Shown here: one piece after another, positions 63,201-64,000 of the stretch
How the letters are laid out: each line of letters starts with the position of its first letter
How positions within the stretch are numbered: the stretch's first letter is position 1
NCBI GenBank assembly: GCA_019455245.1
Contig: JACFMR010000007.1
Location: 1-64,000 of the forward strand
DNA length: 64,000 nucleotides
DNA from: Opitutaceae bacterium
Lineage (GTDB): Bacteria > Verrucomicrobiota > Verrucomicrobiia > Opitutales > Opitutaceae
Direction of reading: 5' to 3'
Program-made: the position numbers and the translations under genes
Notes under the pieces: generated by a model
Told to the model about the DNA's origin: nothing
Databases searched by the model: none
The model's input: the letters and a program-made list of their open reading frames with translations, nothing else

Positions 63201-63225
63201 GGTCGGGGGCAAGAAACGAGGACAT
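60220..63225 (-). CDS. putA: Bifunctional proline dehydrogenase/P5C dehydrogenase
   Basis: 1001 residues. Oxidises proline to glutamate in two steps. The FAD-dependent proline dehydrogenase barrel covers about residues 110-450 (LSVRLVKGAYWDYETI, RLGINPRAYEFQALYG, YLVRRLLENTSNEGFLR). The aldehyde dehydrogenase domain follows from about 490: IAPWNFPLAILTG, FTGSRAVG, the catalytic Cys in FSGQKCSALSRLIV and the Glu in CEMGGKNAL. No DNA-binding N-terminal domain is present. The linker (about residues 457-479) is coded by an in-frame REPIN at 61788-61855. The stop codon lies in a second REPIN (60166-60223). Confidence 0.95.
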   Translation of the reverse strand: MSSFLAPDPKLEAAIRTKGEQLFALMDQQPPPALFSKKGAYARLMEWSMKDPVFKTQLFRFVDVLPSLNSSGEIVRHLQEYLGDKAVELNPALKAGLAASSFAPALVATPVKAQIVDMAGQFVAGQTGEDLLKQIKKNTKLGLATTIDLLGETVLNDAEADIFLQRNLEILDSVSKFYTKEPEPCFSDLGPKGPLPRLNLSVKISALTPDVHPADPENSIAALKERFRPILRRAAEVGALINFDMESYKLKDLTLQLFKSIFEEPEFRSQPAIGIAIQAYLRDCEADLRDLVAWARRNNRPLSVRLVKGAYWDYETIIAQQRDWPIPVWQKKPESDANYEKLSLFLLENIDIVTPNFASHNVRSCAHAIAQAERLGINPRAYEFQALYGMADELKVSLLKMGHRVREYCAIGELLPGMAYLVRRLLENTSNEGFLRLKNTGEAQLSALLENPVTALSVGAVAPNRPAAPPKAVEGNGPYRFRNAANTDYTLAANRDQQRAALSAYTTQLGKKWPLVINGKKISDREYIASVNPARPSQVIGSWARATVVDAEAAVAAGVAAFPKWRATPIEDRAKMLERAADLMESRRMELNTLLILEAGKPWIEADGDISEAIDFCRFYAVEMRKLAKPVVTQAVPGERCVQTWTPRGVGVAIAPWNFPLAILTGLVVAPLVAGNCVIMKPAEQTSVIGGVLMDILVEAGIPAGVLNFLPGFGEDVGAHLVGHKQVDFIAFTGSRAVGCKIWETAGKTQPGQQNLKKVVCEMGGKNALVIDNDADLDEAIPAALYSAFGFSGQKCSALSRLIVLDEVYDHFLERFLSACDSFPVGDPAKPGTMVGPVIDADAQKKILGLIEQGKKESKLAFQGKAPAEGYFVPPTVFVNVKTEHAIAREEIFGPVVAVMKAKNLDEAFALVNGTDYALTGGIFSRSPKALERAQNEMLVGNLYLNRGCTGAIVERHPFGGFKMSGGGTKAGGKGYLENFLFPRSVAENVMRRGFTPPESE
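61788..61855. repeat. REPIN inside putA, GTAGGGGC family
   Basis: 68 bp. Outer arms GGTAGGGGC (61788-61796) and GCCCCTACC (61847-61855). The left unit has the hairpin CCGTTGCCCTCAACGG, the right unit CGGTTGGGGGCAACCG. Translated on the minus strand it gives a Pro/Ala-rich stretch (VAPNRPAAPPKAVEGNGPY) between the two enzyme domains. The reading frame is kept. Confidence 0.85.
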
Positions 63226-63421
63226 GGTTTATGACAATTTATGACACAATCCGCCTCCGGACGGGTTTTGGCAAGGGGCGCGATATGGGCTGAACGGCTT
63301 AAACCGCGCGCTAATGCCGACCAGCAGGCGGATTTGGGCGGGGGTGACTGGGGCTTGGCCCGGGGCGAAAACCCTGCTAGCCACATTTCTGCGACTTTGG
63401 CGCAACCGACGTGTTCTGGGC

Positions 63422-64000
63422 ATGAACGATGAACCTCCAGTGCAACCCGATGGGATGATCACCCCGCCCGACTTTACCACGTTTATGCGCAATTATCAGG
63501 ACATGGTTTACTCCACCGCGGTCCGCCTTGTCGGCACCGAGGCGCAGGCGGAGGACATTTCCCAGGAGGTATTCCTGAAGGCGTATGAACACTTCGACAA
63601 CTTGCGGACGAGCCCGACCGCCGGGGGCTGGTTGAAAACTGTCACCACCAACCTTTCGCTCAACCACCTGACGCGCTACCGCAACCGCTGGCGGTTTTTT
63701 TCCGAATTCAAGCGCACGGACGACTCCGGCGCCGAAGACGAGGCGGAAGTGGAGTTCGCGGCTCCCGATACTTTTTTCGGCGAACTCGATGCTGACGAAC
63801 GCAAAGTCTGGCTCGAGCGCGCGCTGGAACAATTGCCCGAGCACCAACGCGTGCCGCTGGTGCTCTTTCATTTTGAAGACATGCCCTATGACGAGATCGC
63901 GAAAAAACTTCGCGTCTCTTTGAGCAAAGTTAAGACCGACATCCTCCGCGCCCGCGCCGCGCTCGCCCAAGTGCTGATGCGTAGCGGGGCCACCCACGAA
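63422..64000 (+). CDS. ECF-type RNA polymerase sigma factor (3' end beyond window)
   Basis: 193 codons without a stop, running off the window. Domain sigma-2 is seen in FMRNYQDMVYSTAVRLVG and the core-binding AEDISQEVFLKAYEHFDNLR; a Gly/Trp linker (TAGGWLKTVTTNLSLNHLTR) leads to a Glu/Asp-rich spacer; domain sigma-4 begins LEQLPEHQRVPLVLFHFE and contains the DNA-binding MPYDEIAKKLRVSLSKVKTD. A gene for an anti-sigma factor often follows but would lie outside. It is divergent from putA; the intervening 196 bp would hold both promoters. Confidence 0.9.
   Translation, partial: MNDEPPVQPDGMITPPDFTTFMRNYQDMVYSTAVRLVGTEAQAEDISQEVFLKAYEHFDNLRTSPTAGGWLKTVTTNLSLNHLTRYRNRWRFFSEFKRTDDSGAEDEAEVEFAAPDTFFGELDADERKVWLERALEQLPEHQRVPLVLFHFEDMPYDEIAKKLRVSLSKVKTDILRARAALAQVLMRSGATHE

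Noticed and set aside
1..64000. tRNA, rRNA or riboswitch genes
   Set aside because: I found no cloverleaf with the usual T-loop or any rRNA-like segment, and no recognisable riboswitch core; a covariance-model search would be decisive.

Overview
The window is high-GC bacterial chromosome with about 50 protein genes, no rRNA or tRNA that I could find, and no phage or large plasmid module. Several traits together point to Verrucomicrobiota, most likely Opitutaceae (inference; no marker gene such as 16S is present): a very large autotransporter-associated beta-strand-repeat protein with a PEP-CTERM tail, many Gfo/Idh/MocA oxidoreductases, GH38 and GH36-type glycosidases, phytanoyl-CoA-dioxygenase-like genes paired with AraC regulators, a GTP-type PEP carboxykinase and abundant REP elements.

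Layout. 1-1500: gene-poor left edge and a LuxR-type regulator with a degenerate receiver. 1518-13460: carbohydrate region with an alpha-mannosidase, an oxidoreductase/sugar isomerase/enolase-superfamily run, a divergent PhyH-AraC pair, a GH36-like alpha-galactosidase and another Gfo/Idh/MocA enzyme. 13587-17837: asparaginase, an unknown protein and a TRIC-like channel, almost touching, then an outer-membrane barrel and a PqiA-like protein. 17846-18484: a REP-associated transposase (RAYT) between two 78-bp REPIN copies. 18493-27942: MuiA-like protein, sialate O-acetylesterase, small VOC and TfoX-like proteins, a RelE/Phd toxin-antitoxin pair, UvrC, CinA, a Bax-like glucosaminidase. 28013-38058: a mostly minus-strand run (mutarotase-like protein, ABC exporter, Gfo/Idh/MocA enzyme, sodium/solute symporter, ferritin-like protein, second PhyH) facing a second AraC gene. 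38148-48620: two tandem paralogous glycosidase-like proteins, then plus-strand genes for an AGE epimerase, zinc dehydrogenase, SDR, 2-hydroxyacid dehydrogenase and lactonase-type amidohydrolase. 48774-54544: ACT protein, CDF transporter, pckG and two unknown proteins. 54651-64000: the giant PEP-CTERM adhesin, a DUF456-like membrane protein, a second RAYT with its own REPIN pair, putA and a truncated ECF sigma factor gene.

Taken together the genes suggest a polysaccharide-scavenging heterotroph: secreted or periplasmic hydrolases release sugars, symporter and dehydrogenase/isomerase modules under AraC control oxidise them, and pckG and putA link to gluconeogenesis and amino-acid use.

The most striking non-genic feature is the density of imperfect palindromes. 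Several REP families, most with a GTAG head, occur with two different RAYT genes, each bracketed by direct copies of its own REPIN. Two REPINs sit in frame inside protein-coding genes (an enolase-superfamily gene and putA). A separate TGTCAC...GTGACA palindrome family includes an 86-bp MITE-like element that overlaps a start codon and a stop codon. Two intergenic hairpins are built from imperfect hexamer repeats.
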